From NCBI RefSeq assembly GCF_003854275.1, contig NZ_QTQP01000022.1, positions 58,437-122,436 of the forward strand: DNA of 64,000 nt, given 5' to 3'. Below, in pieces: positions 34,592-46,231 of this stretch; position 1 is the stretch's first letter, and every line of letters starts with the position of its first letter. A program made the position numbers and the translations under genes. This stretch comes from Burkholderia sp. Bp8963 (GTDB lineage Bacteria > Pseudomonadota > Gammaproteobacteria > Burkholderiales > Burkholderiaceae). The notes beneath the pieces were generated by a model that did no database searches, was not told the DNA's origin, and was given only the letters and a program-made list of their open reading frames with translations.

Positions 34592-35644
34592 CTAATCCGC
34601 GTCGTCGCCCGTCAGCGGCTGGTAACGCGGCGCAACGCGTGCCCGGATGTCGCCTTGCGCGTCGGTGCGATAAATCCCGCGCGCCACGTTGTGAGGATGA
34701 TTCGCCGCATCCGCGATGCTCAGCACCGGCGCGAAGCACGCATCGGAGCCTTCCAGCAGCGCGCGCCAGTGCGCGGACGGCTGCCGCGCGAACACCTCCG
34801 CGAAACGCGCCTTCAGCGCGGGCCAGCGCGCGCGGTCGTACTGCGACGCCGGATCGACGTCGGTAAGCCCGAGCCGTTCGACCAGCAGCGCATAGAACGG
34901 CGGCTCGAGCGCGCCGATCGTCACGCATGCACCGTCCGCGCAGCGATAGACGTCGTAGAACGGCGCGTCGTGAAACAGGCTCGGCTGCGCGCCGTCGAGC
35001 TGGCCGTTCGCGCGCGCCCACAGCGCGAGCGTGCCGAGCATCGCGACGATATCGACGATCGCGCCGTCGACCACGCGCCCTGGCCCGCCCGCGCGCACGT
35101 CGAACAGCGCGCAGACGATCCCGAACGCGAGCCCGAGCGCGCCACCGGCATCGCCGAGAACGGTCGGCGGCAAGCCAGGTCTGTCGCCGCGCGGCGCGGA
35201 CACCGACAGCAGGCCGGTCAGCGCGACGTAGTTCAGGTCGTGGCCGGCCGCGGCCGCGAGCGGCCCCGTCTGGCCCCAGCCGGTCATCCGGCCGTACACG
35301 AGGCGCGGGTTGTGCCGTGTGCAGTCCTCCGGCCCGAGCCCGAGACGCTCCATCACACCGGGCCGCAACCCTTCGATCAGCGCGTCGGCGCGTGAAATCA
35401 GCGCGAGCGCTTCGTCACGCCCCGCCGGCGTCTTCAGGTCGAGCGGGACGATCGTCTTGCCCTCGCGCAGCAAGTCGCCGTCGCTGCTCTGCAGCGCGTC
35501 CGGCGCGCTCGTGCGGCCGGCGGGACGCGCGATCAATGTGACCTGCGCGCCCATCCCGGCGAGCATCCAGCCCGCGAGCGGACCGGGGCCGAGACCTTCG
35601 AATTCGACGATATGAACGCCCTTCAGCGGCGAATCGAGCGGCAT
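34592..35644 (-). CDS. CaiB/BaiF family CoA-transferase (alpha-methylacyl-CoA racemase-like)
   Basis: 350 residues: LKGVHIVEFEGLGPGPLAGWMLAGMGAQVTLI at the start, DALIEGLRPGVMERLGLGPEDCTRHNPRLVYGRMTGWGQTGPLA (family signature) and GHDLNYVALTGLLS. The latter His-Asp-Leu-Asn pattern and length fit alpha-methylacyl-CoA racemases, which epimerise 2-methyl-branched acyl-CoAs. AGGAGAA precedes the ATG. It lies past the prp terminator, so it is probably a separate unit. Confidence 0.87.
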   Translation of the reverse strand: MPLDSPLKGVHIVEFEGLGPGPLAGWMLAGMGAQVTLIARPAGRTSAPDALQSSDGDLLREGKTIVPLDLKTPAGRDEALALISRADALIEGLRPGVMERLGLGPEDCTRHNPRLVYGRMTGWGQTGPLAAAAGHDLNYVALTGLLSVSAPRGDRPGLPPTVLGDAGGALGLAFGIVCALFDVRAGGPGRVVDGAIVDIVAMLGTLALWARANGQLDGAQPSLFHDAPFYDVYRCADGACVTIGALEPPFYALLVERLGLTDVDPASQYDRARWPALKARFAEVFARQPSAHWRALLEGSDACFAPVLSIADAANHPHNVARGIYRTDAQGDIRARVAPRYQPLTGDDAD

Positions 35645-35670
35645 GCGGTTCTCCTGTCGCCTCGTTCAAA

Positions 35671-35708
35671 CAAAAAATCCCGGCTCGGCGGGTCCGCCTC
35701 ACCGGGAT
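35671..35708 (-). terminator. Intrinsic terminator of the prp operon
   Basis: Read on the minus strand: ATCCCGG, an inner GGCGG/CCGCC stem, CCGGGAT, then TTTTTTG. Stem plus T-run 67 nt beyond the prpF stop is a textbook rho-independent terminator. Confidence 0.88.
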
Positions 35709-35775
35709 CGGGATGACCGTCGCGCGGCAGCCCGGACCGTTCGTGCCGGCCGGGCCGCGCCCGCGTCGGAACGCG

Positions 35776-36966
35776 TCAGAACGCATCCCCCGGCACGCGC
35801 ACCCAGCCTTCCATCAGCACGCGTGCGCTGCGGCTCATGATCGCCTTGGTGACGGTCCACTCGCCGTGTTCCAGCTTCGCTTCAGCGCCGACGCGCAGCG
35901 TGCCCGACGGATGCCCGAAGCGCACGGCCTGGCGCTCGCCACCGCCCGCCGCGAGGTTCACGAGCGTGCCCGGAATCGCCGCAGCGGTGCCGATCGCAAC
36001 CGCCGCCGTGCCCATCATCGCGTGATGCAGCTTGCCCATCGACATCGCGCGCACCAGCAGGTCGACGTCGCCGGCCGCGACCCGCTTGCCGCTCGACGCG
36101 ACATAGTCGGCCGGCTTCGCGACGAACGCGATCTTCGGCGTGTGCTGGCGCGTCGCGATCTCGTCGAGCGTGTCGATCAGGCCCATCCGCAGCGCGCCGT
36201 GCGCGCGGATCGTCTCGAACTTCTCGAGCGCCTTCGCATCGCCGTTGATCGCGTCCTGCAGTTCGGTGCCCGTGTAGCCGATCGCCTCGGCCTCGACGAA
36301 GATCGTCGGAATCCCCGCGTTGATCATCGTCGCCTTCAGCGTGCCGACGCCCGGCACCGCGAGATCGTCGACGAGGTTGCCGGTCGGGAACATCGAGCCG
36401 CCCGCGCCCTCTTCCTCGGCGGCCGGATCCATGAACTCGAGCTGCACTTCCGCGGCGGGGAACGTGACGCCGTCGAGCTCGAAGTCGCCCGTCTCCTGCA
36501 CCGCGCCGTTCGTGACCGGCACATGGGCGACGATCGTCTTGCCGATGTTCGCCTGCCAGATCCGCACGGTCGCGACGCCGTCGCGCGGCACGCGCGCCGG
36601 ATCGACGAGGCCGCCGCCGATCGCGAACGGGCCGACTGCCGCCGACAGGTTGCCGCAGTTGCCGGTCCAGTCGACGAATGCCTTGTCGATCGACACCTGG
36701 CCGAACAGGTAGTCGACGTCGTGGCCGGGCCGCGTGCTCTTCGACACGATCACCGTCTTGCTTGTGCTCGACGTCGCGCCGCCCATCCCGTCGATCTGCT
36801 TGCCGTACGGATCGGGGCTGCCGATCACGCGCAACAGCAACGCGTCGCGTGCGGCGCCCGGCGCTTGCGCGGCCTCGGGCAGGTCCTGCAGGCGGAAGAA
36901 CACGCCCTTGCTGGTGCCGCCGCGGATGTAGGTCGCGGGAACCCTGATTTGAGGAATGTGAGCCAT
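35776..36966 (-). CDS. prpF: 2-methylaconitate cis-trans isomerase PrpF
   Basis: 396 residues. MAHIPQIRVPATYIRGGTSKGVFF start, DPYGKQIDGMGGATSSTSKTVIV and the NCGNLSAAVGPFAI motif (catalytic Cys/Lys region) are diagnostic of PrpF. It isomerises the product of AcnD so that the 2-methylcitrate cycle can proceed. Last gene of the prpBC-acnD-prpF operon. Confidence 0.93.
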   Translation of the reverse strand: MAHIPQIRVPATYIRGGTSKGVFFRLQDLPEAAQAPGAARDALLLRVIGSPDPYGKQIDGMGGATSSTSKTVIVSKSTRPGHDVDYLFGQVSIDKAFVDWTGNCGNLSAAVGPFAIGGGLVDPARVPRDGVATVRIWQANIGKTIVAHVPVTNGAVQETGDFELDGVTFPAAEVQLEFMDPAAEEEGAGGSMFPTGNLVDDLAVPGVGTLKATMINAGIPTIFVEAEAIGYTGTELQDAINGDAKALEKFETIRAHGALRMGLIDTLDEIATRQHTPKIAFVAKPADYVASSGKRVAAGDVDLLVRAMSMGKLHHAMMGTAAVAIGTAAAIPGTLVNLAAGGGERQAVRFGHPSGTLRVGAEAKLEHGEWTVTKAIMSRSARVLMEGWVRVPGDAF

Positions 36967-37028
36967 GTCGGTGTATTCAGTGTTGAAACCGCGAGGCGAT
37001 GCGTCGCCGCATCGCCTCCGCTACCTCG

Positions 37029-39626
37029 TCAAGCCGCTTGCGACGATTCGAGGAAGTCCTGCGCGAAGCGCTGCAGCACGCCGCCCGCGTCGTAGATCGA
37101 CACTTCCTCGGCCGTATCGAGCCGGCACGTGACCGGCACCTCGACGCGCTCGCCGTTCTTGCGGTGAATCACGAGCGTCAGGTCGGCGCGCGGCGTGCGC
37201 TCGCCGATCACGTCGAACGTCTCGGTGCCGTCGATGCCGAGCGTCGTGCGGTTCGTGCCCGCCTTGAACTCGAGCGGCAGCACGCCCATCCCGATCAGGT
37301 TCGTGCGGTGGATCCGCTCGAAGCCTTCGGCGACGATCGCCTCGACCCCCGCGAGCCGCACGCCCTTCGCGGCCCAGTCCCGCGACGAGCCCTGGCCGTA
37401 ATCGGCGCCCGCGACGACGATCAGCGGCTGCTTGCGATTCATGTACGTCTCGATCGCTTCCCACATCCGCATCACCGTGCCGTCCGGCTCGACGCGCGCG
37501 AGCGAGCCCTTCTTCACCGCGCCGTCGACGACCGCCATCTCGTTGATCAGCGTCGGGTTCGCGAAGGTTGCGCGCTGCGCTGTGAGGTGGTCTCCCCGGT
37601 GCGTCGCGTACGAGTTGAAGTCTTCTTCCGGCAGGCCCATCTTCGCGAGGTATTCGCCGGCCGCGCTGTTCAAGAGGATCGCGTTCGACGGCGACAGGTG
37701 GTCGGTCGTGATGTTGTCGCCGAGCACCGCGAGCGGGCGCATCCCTTGCAGCGTGCGCTCGCCGGCCAGCGCCCCTTCCCAGTACGGCGGGCGGCGGATG
37801 TAGGTGCTCTGCGGCCGCCAGTCGTACAGCGGCGCTGCGCGCTCGCCCGCGTCGGCCGCGCGCGCAAACATCGGTTCGTAGACCTTGCGGAACTGCTCCG
37901 GCTTCACGCTCGACGCGACGATCGCGTCGATTTCCTCGTCGGTCGGCCAGATATCCTTCAGCGTGACCGGCTTGCCGTCCTGGTCGTGGCCGAGCACGTC
38001 CTTCTCGATGTCGAAGCGGATCGTGCCCGCGATCGCATACGCGACGACGAGCGGCGGCGACGCGAGGAACGCCTGCTTCGCATACGGATGGATGCGGCCG
38101 TCGAAGTTGCGGTTGCCGGACAGCACGGCAGTCGCGTACAGGTCGCGATCGACGATTTCCTGCTGGATCTTCGGGTCGAGCGCGCCGGACATCCCGTTGC
38201 AGGTCGTGCACGCGAACGCGACGATGCCGAAGCCGAGCTTTTCGAGTTCGGGCAGCAGGTTCGCTTCCTCGAGGTACAGCTCGACCGCCTTCGAACCGGG
38301 CGCGAGCGAGCTCTTCACCCACGGCTTGCGCACGAGGCCGCGCGCGTTCGCGTTGCGCGCGAGCAGCGCCGCGGCGATCACGTTGCGCGGGTTGCTGGTG
38401 TTCGTGCAGCTCGTGATCGCGGCGATGATCACCGCGCCGTCGGGCATCTCGCCCGCCTTCTCTTCCCATTGGCCGGCGATCCCGCGCGCGGCGAGGTCCG
38501 ACGTCGGCAGCCGCTTGTGCGGGTTCGACGGGCCGGCCATGTTGCGCACGACGCTCGACAGGTCGAACGTCAGCGTGCGCTCGTATTGCGCGCCATTCAG
38601 CGTGTCGGCCCACAGGCCCGCTTCCTTCGCGTATGTCTCGACGAGCTTCACCTGCTCGTCGCTGCGGCCCGTGAGGCGCAGGTAGTCGGTCGTCTGGCCA
38701 TCGATGAAGAACATCGCGGCCGTCGCGCCATATTCGGGCGCCATGTTCGAGATCGTCGCGCGATCGCCGAGCGTCAGGCTCGCCGCGCCAACGCCCCGGA
38801 ACTCAAGGTATGCGCCGACCACCTTTTCCTTGCGCAGGAACTCGGTCAGCGCGAGCACGACGTCGGTCGCGGTGATGCCCGGCTGGCGCTTGCCCGTCAG
38901 CTCGACGCCGACGATGTCCGGCAGCCGCATCCACGACGCGCGGCCGAGCATCACGTTCTCGGCTTCCAGCCCGCCGACGCCAACCGCGATCACGCCGAGC
39001 GCGTCGACGTGCGGCGTATGGCTGTCGGTGCCGACGCAGGTATCCGGATACGCGACGCCGTCATGCGCCTGGATCACCGGCGACATCTTCTCCAGGTTGA
39101 TCTGGTGCATGATGCCGTTGCCCGGCGGGATCACGTCGACGTTCTCGAACGACTTTTTCGTCCACTCGATGAAGTGGAAGCGATCCTCGTTGCGACGATC
39201 CTCGATCGCGCGGTTCTTCGCGAACGCGTCCGGATCGAAGCCGCCGCACTCGACGGCGAGCGAGTGATCGACGATCAGTTGCACGGGCACGACCGGGTTC
39301 ACCTTGGCCGGATCGCCGCCGCGCTCGGCAATCGCGTCGCGCAGGCCGGCGAGATCGACGAGCGCCGTCTGGCCGAGGATGTCATGGCACACGACGCGCG
39401 CCGGGAACCACGGGAAATCGCGTTCGCGCTTGCGCTCGATGATCTGTTTCAGCGAATCGGCGAGGATCGCCGGATCGCAGCGGCGCACGAGGTTTTCGGC
39501 GAGCACGCGCGACGTGTACGGCAGCGTGTCGTAGGCGCCGGGCGCGATCGCTTCGACCGCGGCACGCGCGTCGAAGTAATCCAGCGGCGTGCCGGGCAGG
39601 GGTTTGCGGTAGGCGGTATTCATCAT
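37029..39626 (-). CDS. acnD: Fe/S-dependent 2-methylisocitrate dehydratase AcnD
   Basis: 865 residues, aconitase superfamily with swivel domain at the C-terminus (GADYGQGSSRDWAAKGVRLAGVEAIVAEGFERIHRTNLIGMGVLPLEF). [4Fe-4S] cysteines lie in ITSCTNTSNP and ACTTCNGMSG. It dehydrates 2-methylcitrate to 2-methylaconitate. AcnD needs PrpF to give the right isomer, and PrpF is encoded next; there is no prpD in the cluster. Confidence 0.94.
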   Translation of the reverse strand: MMNTAYRKPLPGTPLDYFDARAAVEAIAPGAYDTLPYTSRVLAENLVRRCDPAILADSLKQIIERKRERDFPWFPARVVCHDILGQTALVDLAGLRDAIAERGGDPAKVNPVVPVQLIVDHSLAVECGGFDPDAFAKNRAIEDRRNEDRFHFIEWTKKSFENVDVIPPGNGIMHQINLEKMSPVIQAHDGVAYPDTCVGTDSHTPHVDALGVIAVGVGGLEAENVMLGRASWMRLPDIVGVELTGKRQPGITATDVVLALTEFLRKEKVVGAYLEFRGVGAASLTLGDRATISNMAPEYGATAAMFFIDGQTTDYLRLTGRSDEQVKLVETYAKEAGLWADTLNGAQYERTLTFDLSSVVRNMAGPSNPHKRLPTSDLAARGIAGQWEEKAGEMPDGAVIIAAITSCTNTSNPRNVIAAALLARNANARGLVRKPWVKSSLAPGSKAVELYLEEANLLPELEKLGFGIVAFACTTCNGMSGALDPKIQQEIVDRDLYATAVLSGNRNFDGRIHPYAKQAFLASPPLVVAYAIAGTIRFDIEKDVLGHDQDGKPVTLKDIWPTDEEIDAIVASSVKPEQFRKVYEPMFARAADAGERAAPLYDWRPQSTYIRRPPYWEGALAGERTLQGMRPLAVLGDNITTDHLSPSNAILLNSAAGEYLAKMGLPEEDFNSYATHRGDHLTAQRATFANPTLINEMAVVDGAVKKGSLARVEPDGTVMRMWEAIETYMNRKQPLIVVAGADYGQGSSRDWAAKGVRLAGVEAIVAEGFERIHRTNLIGMGVLPLEFKAGTNRTTLGIDGTETFDVIGERTPRADLTLVIHRKNGERVEVPVTCRLDTAEEVSIYDAGGVLQRFAQDFLESSQAA

Positions 39627-39703
39627 GTGGGGGCAACCTGGGTATGACGTTCAGCGCGCGGCGGCCGCCCGTGTGGCGGCGGCCGGCGCGCGCTGCTGGC
39701 GTG

Positions 39704-40876
39704 TCAGCGCTTCTCGATCGGCACGAACTGCAGATCGTCCGGGCCCGTGTAGTTCGCGCTCGGGCGGATGATCTTGTTGTCGACGCGCTGCTCGATGATG
39801 TGCGCGGCCCAGCCGGACGTACGCGAGATCACGAACAGCGGCGTGAACATCGCGGTCGGCACGCCCATCATGTGATACGACACGGCGCTGAACCAGTCGA
39901 GGTTCGGGAACATCTTCTTCGCTTCCCACATCACCGACTCGAGGCGCTCAGCGATGTTGTACAGCTTCAGGTCGCCCGCTTCCTTCGACAGCTTGTGCGC
40001 AACGCCCTTGATCACCTTGTTGCGCGGATCGGAGATCGTGTAGACGGGGTGGCCGAAGCCGATCACGACTTCCTTGTTCTCGACGCGGCGGCGGATGTCG
40101 ACTTCCGCTTCGTCCGGCGAGCGGTAGCGGCTCTGGATCTCGTACGCGACTTCGTTCGCGCCGCCATGCTTCGGGCCGCGCAGCGCGCCGATCGCGCCGG
40201 TGATCGCCGAGTAGATGTCCGAGCCCGTGCCCGCGATCACGCGGCCGGTGAACGTCGATGCGTTGAACTCGTGCTCCGCGTACAGGATCAGCGACGTGTG
40301 CATCGCGTCGACCCACGACTTCGACGGCGTCTTGCCGTGCAGCAGGTGCAGGAAGTGGCCGCCGATCGAGTCGTCGTCGGTTTCCGTCTCGATGCGCTTG
40401 CCGTTGTGCGAGAAGTGATACCAGTACAGCAGCATCGAGCCGAGCGACGCCATCAGGCGGTCGGCGATGTCGCGCGCGCCCGGCAGGTTGTGGTCGTCCT
40501 TCTCCGGCAGCACGGTGCCGAGCACCGACACGCCCGTGCGCATCACGTCCATCGGGTGCGCGGATGCCGGGATCTGCTCGAGCGCGGCCTTCAGCGCGCT
40601 CGGCAGGCCGCGCAGCGAACGCAGCTTGGTCTTGTACGCGGCCAGTTCGGTCAGGTTCGGCAGCGTCTCGTGCACGAGCAGGTGCGCGATTTCCTCGAAT
40701 TCGCACGATTCCGCGACGTCGAGGATGTCGTAGCCGCGATAGTGCAGGTCGTTGCCGGTCTTGCCGACCGTGCACAGTGCCGTGTTGCCGGCCGTCACGC
40801 CCGACAGCGCAACCGACTTCTTCGGCTTGAATGCGCCTGCGGCGGCCGGTGCTGCTGCGTCTTTCGTCTCGCTCAT
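39704..40876 (-). CDS. prpC: 2-methylcitrate synthase
   Basis: 390 residues, citrate-synthase fold. Active-site histidines in PKHGGAN (H237) and [14 protein letters not shown] (H276), and the [10 protein letters not shown] aspartate. It condenses propionyl-CoA with oxaloacetate. GGAG sits before ATG 40876; the TTG five codons earlier overlaps that site and is not used. An Ala-rich N-terminal tail (about 7-20) is unusual but harmless. Confidence 0.94.
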   Translation of the reverse strand: MSETKDAAAPAAAGAFKPKKSVALSGVTAGNTALCTVGKTGNDLHYRGYDILDVAESCEFEEIAHLLVHETLPNLTELAAYKTKLRSLRGLPSALKAALEQIPASAHPMDVMRTGVSVLGTVLPEKDDHNLPGARDIADRLMASLGSMLLYWYHFSHNGKRIETETDDDSIGGHFLHLLHGKTPSKSWVDAMHTSLILYAEHEFNASTFTGRVIAGTGSDIYSAITGAIGALRGPKHGGANEVAYEIQSRYRSPDEAEVDIRRRVENKEVVIGFGHPVYTISDPRNKVIKGVAHKLSKEAGDLKLYNIAERLESVMWEAKKMFPNLDWFSAVSYHMMGVPTAMFTPLFVISRTSGWAAHIIEQRVDNKIIRPSANYTGPDDLQFVPIEKR

Positions 40877-40925
40877 GTTTCGGTTCTCCAATTTCAGATG
40901 CGTGTCTCGTGGGGTGCGGGCCGCG

Positions 40926-41819
40926 TTACTTCTTGCCCTGCGCGAACAGTTCGTCCAGCTTCCGTTCGTATTCGTGATAGCCGAGGAAGTCGTACAGTTC
41001 GGCGCGCGTCTGCATCGTCGGCACCGCTGCCTTCTGCGTGCCGTCGCGGCGCAGCGTCTCGTAGAAGTTCAGCGCAGCCTTGTTCATCGCGCGATATGCG
41101 CCGCAGCAGTACAGCGCGATGTCGACGTTCGCCTCGCGCAGTTCGTCGACCGTGAACAGCGGCGTCGAGCCGAATTCGGTCAGGTTCGCGAGGATCGGCA
41201 CCTTCACGGCCGCCTTGAAGCGGCGGTAGTCGTCGAGCGTCTTCATCGCTTCCGGGAAGATCATGTCCGCGCCGGCCTCGACGTAGGCCACCGCGCGCTC
41301 GATCGCCGAGTCGATCCCTTCGGCGGCAGCCGCGTCGGTGCGGGCCATGATCACGAACTGGTCGTCGGTGCGCGCGTCGACCGCGGCCTTGACGCGATCG
41401 ACCATTTCTTCGGTAGGCACGACTTCCTTGCCCGGACGGTGGCCACAGCGCTTCTGGCCGACCTGGTCCTCGAGGTGTACGGCCGCGACGCCGGCCTTGA
41501 TGAACGAGCGCACCGTGCGCGCGATGTTGAACGCACCGCCCCAGCCCGTATCGATGTCGACCAGCAGCGGCAGGTCGGTTGCGTTGGTGATCCGGTTCGC
41601 GTCGATCAGCACGTCTTCCATCGTGCTGATGCCGAGATCGGGGATGCCGAGCGAATTCGCGGCAACGCCGCCGCCCGACAGGTAGACGGCCTTGAAGCCG
41701 ACGGCCTGGGCCATCTTGGCAGCGTACGCGGTGATCGCGCCAACCACCTGCAGCGGCTGCTCGGCCGCGACTGCCGCGCGGAATTTCGCGCCGGCGCTTT
41801 GAAGATGCGTGTTGCTCAT
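40926..41819 (-). CDS. prpB: 2-methylisocitrate lyase
   Basis: 297 residues of the ICL/PEP-mutase superfamily. Catalytic loop [14 protein letters not shown] with C125, metal site LVDIDTGWG and LEDQ. Splits 2-methylisocitrate to pyruvate and succinate. First gene of the operon, with AGGAGG before ATG 41819 and a sigma-54 promoter 33 nt farther upstream. Confidence 0.95.
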   Translation of the reverse strand: MSNTHLQSAGAKFRAAVAAEQPLQVVGAITAYAAKMAQAVGFKAVYLSGGGVAANSLGIPDLGISTMEDVLIDANRITNATDLPLLVDIDTGWGGAFNIARTVRSFIKAGVAAVHLEDQVGQKRCGHRPGKEVVPTEEMVDRVKAAVDARTDDQFVIMARTDAAAAEGIDSAIERAVAYVEAGADMIFPEAMKTLDDYRRFKAAVKVPILANLTEFGSTPLFTVDELREANVDIALYCCGAYRAMNKAALNFYETLRRDGTQKAAVPTMQTRAELYDFLGYHEYERKLDELFAQGKK

Positions 41820-41851
41820 GAACGGCCTCCTGAGGGAATGCACGTTAGAAC

Positions 41852-41867
41852 AGCAAGGAACGGGCCA
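41852..41867 (-). promoter_or_regulatory. Sigma-54 promoter of prpBC-acnD-prpF
   Basis: On the minus strand: TGGCCCGTTCCTTGCT, one mismatch from TGGCACG-N4-TTGCW, with GG/GC elements correctly spaced. It points to prpB and implies activation by PrpR. Confidence 0.87.
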
Positions 41868-41932
41868 GCTCGCGTATCGCTGCTAACCCACTGATTCTTA
41901 AGCAACCGGGCGCCTGCGCATCGCCCCCGGAA

Positions 41933-41969
41933 ATTTCAATTTGGAAATTTCATGTTCCAAAAATGAAAT
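41933..41969. promoter_or_regulatory. Probable PrpR binding site (inverted repeat)
   Basis: ATTTCAATTTGGAA (41933-41946) and TTCCAAAAATGAAAT (41955-41969) are near-perfect complements with an 8-nt spacer. The site is about 85 bp upstream of the prpB sigma-54 promoter and 22 nt before prpR, suited both to activation of prpB and autoregulation. Confidence 0.75.
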
Positions 41970-41991
41970 CCAGCGCGCATAATCGGCCGTC

Positions 41992-43974
<1,983 letters not shown>

Positions 43975-44046
43975 CCGTGCCGGCGCCGGCGTCGGTCCGC
44001 GCCCGGATTGCGCTCGGATTGCGCGCGGTTCGACCTCAGTCCGCCT

Positions 44047-44664
44047 TCAGTCTGCCTTGTGATAGTGGCGATAGGCTTTCGCGCGATTGCCACATGACGA
44101 CATCGAGCACCAGCGGCGGCTGCCGTTCTTGCTGTCGTCGACGAACAGCCACTGGCACGCGTCGTTCGCGCAACGCTTGACCTTCGCGAGACGCGCGCCG
44201 CCCAGCAGGTCGATCGCCGACCACAGCACCGGGCTCAGCAGCCCGCCGAGCGTCGCGGCCTCATGCCCGACCTGCCATGCGTACCGCTCGGGCGTGCGCA
44301 CGAGCGCTACACGCGGCGCCGCTTCCGCGAGACAGCCGCGCAATGTGGCCAGATCGCCCGGCTGCGGCTCGCGTTGCTCGGCCTGCGCGTGATAAAGCCG
44401 GTACAGCGCTTCCCGCAACGCCAGCGCGCGATCGAGCCATGCGGGCCCGGCGTCCGGATGACCGGCCCGGCACGCGTCGGCCAGCGCGGCCGGAATCCCC
44501 GCCTGCTCCTGGCACCAGGCCAGCAGGTCGTCGATCGTGCCGAGCAGTTCCGTCGGCGTGTCGCTCCCGCGCCAGTACCGCGTGTTCGCAAAATCGATGC
44601 TCAATGCTTCCGGCGGCGCCGGAATCAGGAAGTCCGTCGGGGCGGAGGTGTGCGTGTCGCTCAT
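44047..44664 (-). CDS. CGNR zinc-finger (ABATE-domain) protein, probable regulator
   Basis: 205 residues from MSDTHTSAPTDF. The N-terminal part is the ABATE region (EALSIDFANTRYWRGSDTPTELLGTIDDLLAWC) and the C-terminus is the CGNR zinc finger: RCANDACQWLFVDDSKNGSRRWCSMSSCGNRAKAYRHY, with four cysteines. The family is thought to be transcriptional regulators sensing stress or small molecules. Divergent from a VOC-family gene over a symmetrical operator, so it very probably controls that gene and itself. In-frame Met codons 8 and 12 residues upstream cannot be excluded as starts. Confidence 0.82.
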   Translation of the reverse strand: MSDTHTSAPTDFLIPAPPEALSIDFANTRYWRGSDTPTELLGTIDDLLAWCQEQAGIPAALADACRAGHPDAGPAWLDRALALREALYRLYHAQAEQREPQPGDLATLRGCLAEAAPRVALVRTPERYAWQVGHEAATLGGLLSPVLWSAIDLLGGARLAKVKRCANDACQWLFVDDSKNGSRRWCSMSSCGNRAKAYRHYHKAD

Positions 44665-44678
44665 GTCCGGATCGTATC

Positions 44679-44739
44679 TAACCACCATACCGGTTGACAA
44701 GCACCGGGGCGTTTCCTAGCATAACCGTCATGGTGGTTA
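44679..44739 (+). promoter_or_regulatory. Divergent promoter with 17-bp inverted operator arms
   Basis: TAACCACCATACCGGTT (44679-44695) and, reversed, TAACCACCATGACGGTT (44739-44723) agree at 15 of 17 positions. Between and touching them is a strong sigma-70 promoter for the VOC gene: TTGACA (44694-44699), 17-bp spacer, TAGCAT (44717-44722). A dimer on each arm could block or loop the promoter. Confidence 0.8.
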
Positions 44740-44794
44740 AAACTTGCTTGCCGTACGCGTACTGACACCCACGCAGTCACAAGGAGCAATCATC

Positions 44795-45178
44795 ATGATC
44801 GATCACCTTTCCTTCGGCGTTGCGCAGATCGACCGCAGCCGCGCGTTCTACGACAGCACGCTCGGCGCGCTCGGCTACAAGCGGCTGGTCGGCGATGCGT
44901 CGTCGCTTGCCTACGGCACTGCGGAGCCCGTCCTCTGGCTCACGCACTCGACACGCCCTGTCATCGCGGATCCGGAGTCGGGGCTGCACGTGTCATTCAA
45001 GGCGTCGTCACCGGTCGAAGTCGATGCGTTCTATCGGGCCGCACTCGAGCACGGCGGCGCCGACAACGGCGGGCCCGGCAGGCGCGAACATTACGGCCCC
45101 GGCTACTACGCGGCATTTGTCACGGATCCGGACGGGTACCGGCTCGAAGCGCACTGCGAGATGGACAACGTCGTGTGA
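44795..45178 (+). CDS. VOC-family (glyoxalase/bleomycin-resistance-like) protein
   Basis: 127 residues with two beta-alpha-beta-beta-beta modules: MIDHLSFGVAQIDRSRAFYDSTLGALGYKRL and later HYGPGYYAAFVTDPDGYRLEAHCE, with the probable metal ligands His4 and the C-terminal Glu/His. AAGGAG precedes ATG 44795. VOC enzymes include glyoxalases, dioxygenases and drug-binding proteins; the substrate is unknown. Expressed from the operator-flanked promoter shared with the CGNR gene. Confidence 0.85.
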   Translation: MIDHLSFGVAQIDRSRAFYDSTLGALGYKRLVGDASSLAYGTAEPVLWLTHSTRPVIADPESGLHVSFKASSPVEVDAFYRAALEHGGADNGGPGRREHYGPGYYAAFVTDPDGYRLEAHCEMDNVV

Positions 45179-45382
45179 CGCGGGGTGGCGGGCGCGGCAG
45201 AACCCGGCCCTCGGGACCGCGCGCATTGCGCAGCCCTTTGCAATCGGAGTCGGCGTCGGTGTCGGCAAGGCGGCGCGAGCGAACCGCCCGACCGGCAAAC
45301 GACGATCAGGCAGTCGCTCGCGGATCGGGCGTGCGGCGGGTCCGGGCGGTCTTGAACCGCATCTTCCGCCGCATTTTCCGCG

Positions 45383-46231
45383 TTATTGCGCGCCGCGCGT
45401 GCGCTGCAACTGCTCCCCGAGCCCTTCGATGCCGAGCCGCACCGTCTGCCCCGGCTTCAGGAACACCGGCGCCGGCTTGATGCCCATGCCGACGCCCGGG
45501 GGCGTGCCGGTCGTGATCACGTCGCCCGGCTGCAGCGTCATGCAGCGCGACAGATACGCGACGAGTTGCGCGACCGTGAACACCATCGTGCGCGTGTTGC
45601 CGTTCTGATAGCGGTGGCCGTCGACCTCGAGCCACAGGTCGAGCCGCTGCGGATCGGGCACGTCGTCGCGCGTGACGAGCCACGGGCCGATCGGGCCGAA
45701 CGTGTCGAAGCCCTTGCCCTTGTCCCACTGGCCGCCGCGTTCGATCTGCCATTCGCGCTCGGACACGTCGTTGACGACGCAATAGCCCGCGACGTAATCG
45801 AGTGCGTGCGCGTCGTCGACGTCCTTGCACGGCGCGCCGATCACGACACCCAGCTCGACCTCCCAGTCGGTCTTCACCGAACCCTTCGGAATGTCGATGC
45901 CGTCGTTCGGACCGCAGATCGAACTCGTCCACTTGCCGAACACGACCGGCTCGGTCGGCACCGGCATGCCGGCCTCGGCCGCGTGGTCCGCATAGTTCAG
46001 GCCGATCCCGATGAACTTGCCGACGCGGCCGACGCACGGGCCGATGCGCGGCTCGCCGGGCACGAGCGGCAGCGTCGCGGGATCGATCGCGCGCAGCCGC
46101 GCAAGACCGGCATCGGACAGCGCATCGCCGGCGAGATCCGGCACGTGCGCCGACAGGTCGCGAATCCGGCCGTCCGCGTCGAGAATGCCGGGTTTTTCCT
46201 GGCCGGACGGGCCATAGCGAAGCAGTTTCAT
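45383..46231 (-). CDS. Fumarylacetoacetate hydrolase (FAH) family protein
   Basis: 282 residues. GLNYADHAAEAGMPVPTEPVVFGKWTSSICGPNDGIDIP, DWEVELGVVIG and GYCVVNDVSEREWQIERGGQWDKGKGFDTFGPIGPW are the metal-binding (Glu, Glu, Asp) and catalytic motifs of the FAHD/2-keto-3-deoxy-fuconate hydrolase branch. It hydrolyses or tautomerises a beta-diketo acid; ureidoglycolate lyase was a former annotation of this type. The preceding IclR gene is divergent and could be its regulator. Confidence 0.85.
   Translation of the reverse strand: MKLLRYGPSGQEKPGILDADGRIRDLSAHVPDLAGDALSDAGLARLRAIDPATLPLVPGEPRIGPCVGRVGKFIGIGLNYADHAAEAGMPVPTEPVVFGKWTSSICGPNDGIDIPKGSVKTDWEVELGVVIGAPCKDVDDAHALDYVAGYCVVNDVSEREWQIERGGQWDKGKGFDTFGPIGPWLVTRDDVPDPQRLDLWLEVDGHRYQNGNTRTMVFTVAQLVAYLSRCMTLQPGDVITTGTPPGVGMGIKPAPVFLKPGQTVRLGIEGLGEQLQRTRGAQ

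Noticed and set aside
41899..41918. Second sigma-54-like site (TTGCT with upstream GG) near prpB
   Set aside because: The GG to GC spacing is one base short; the site at 41852-41867 fits much better.
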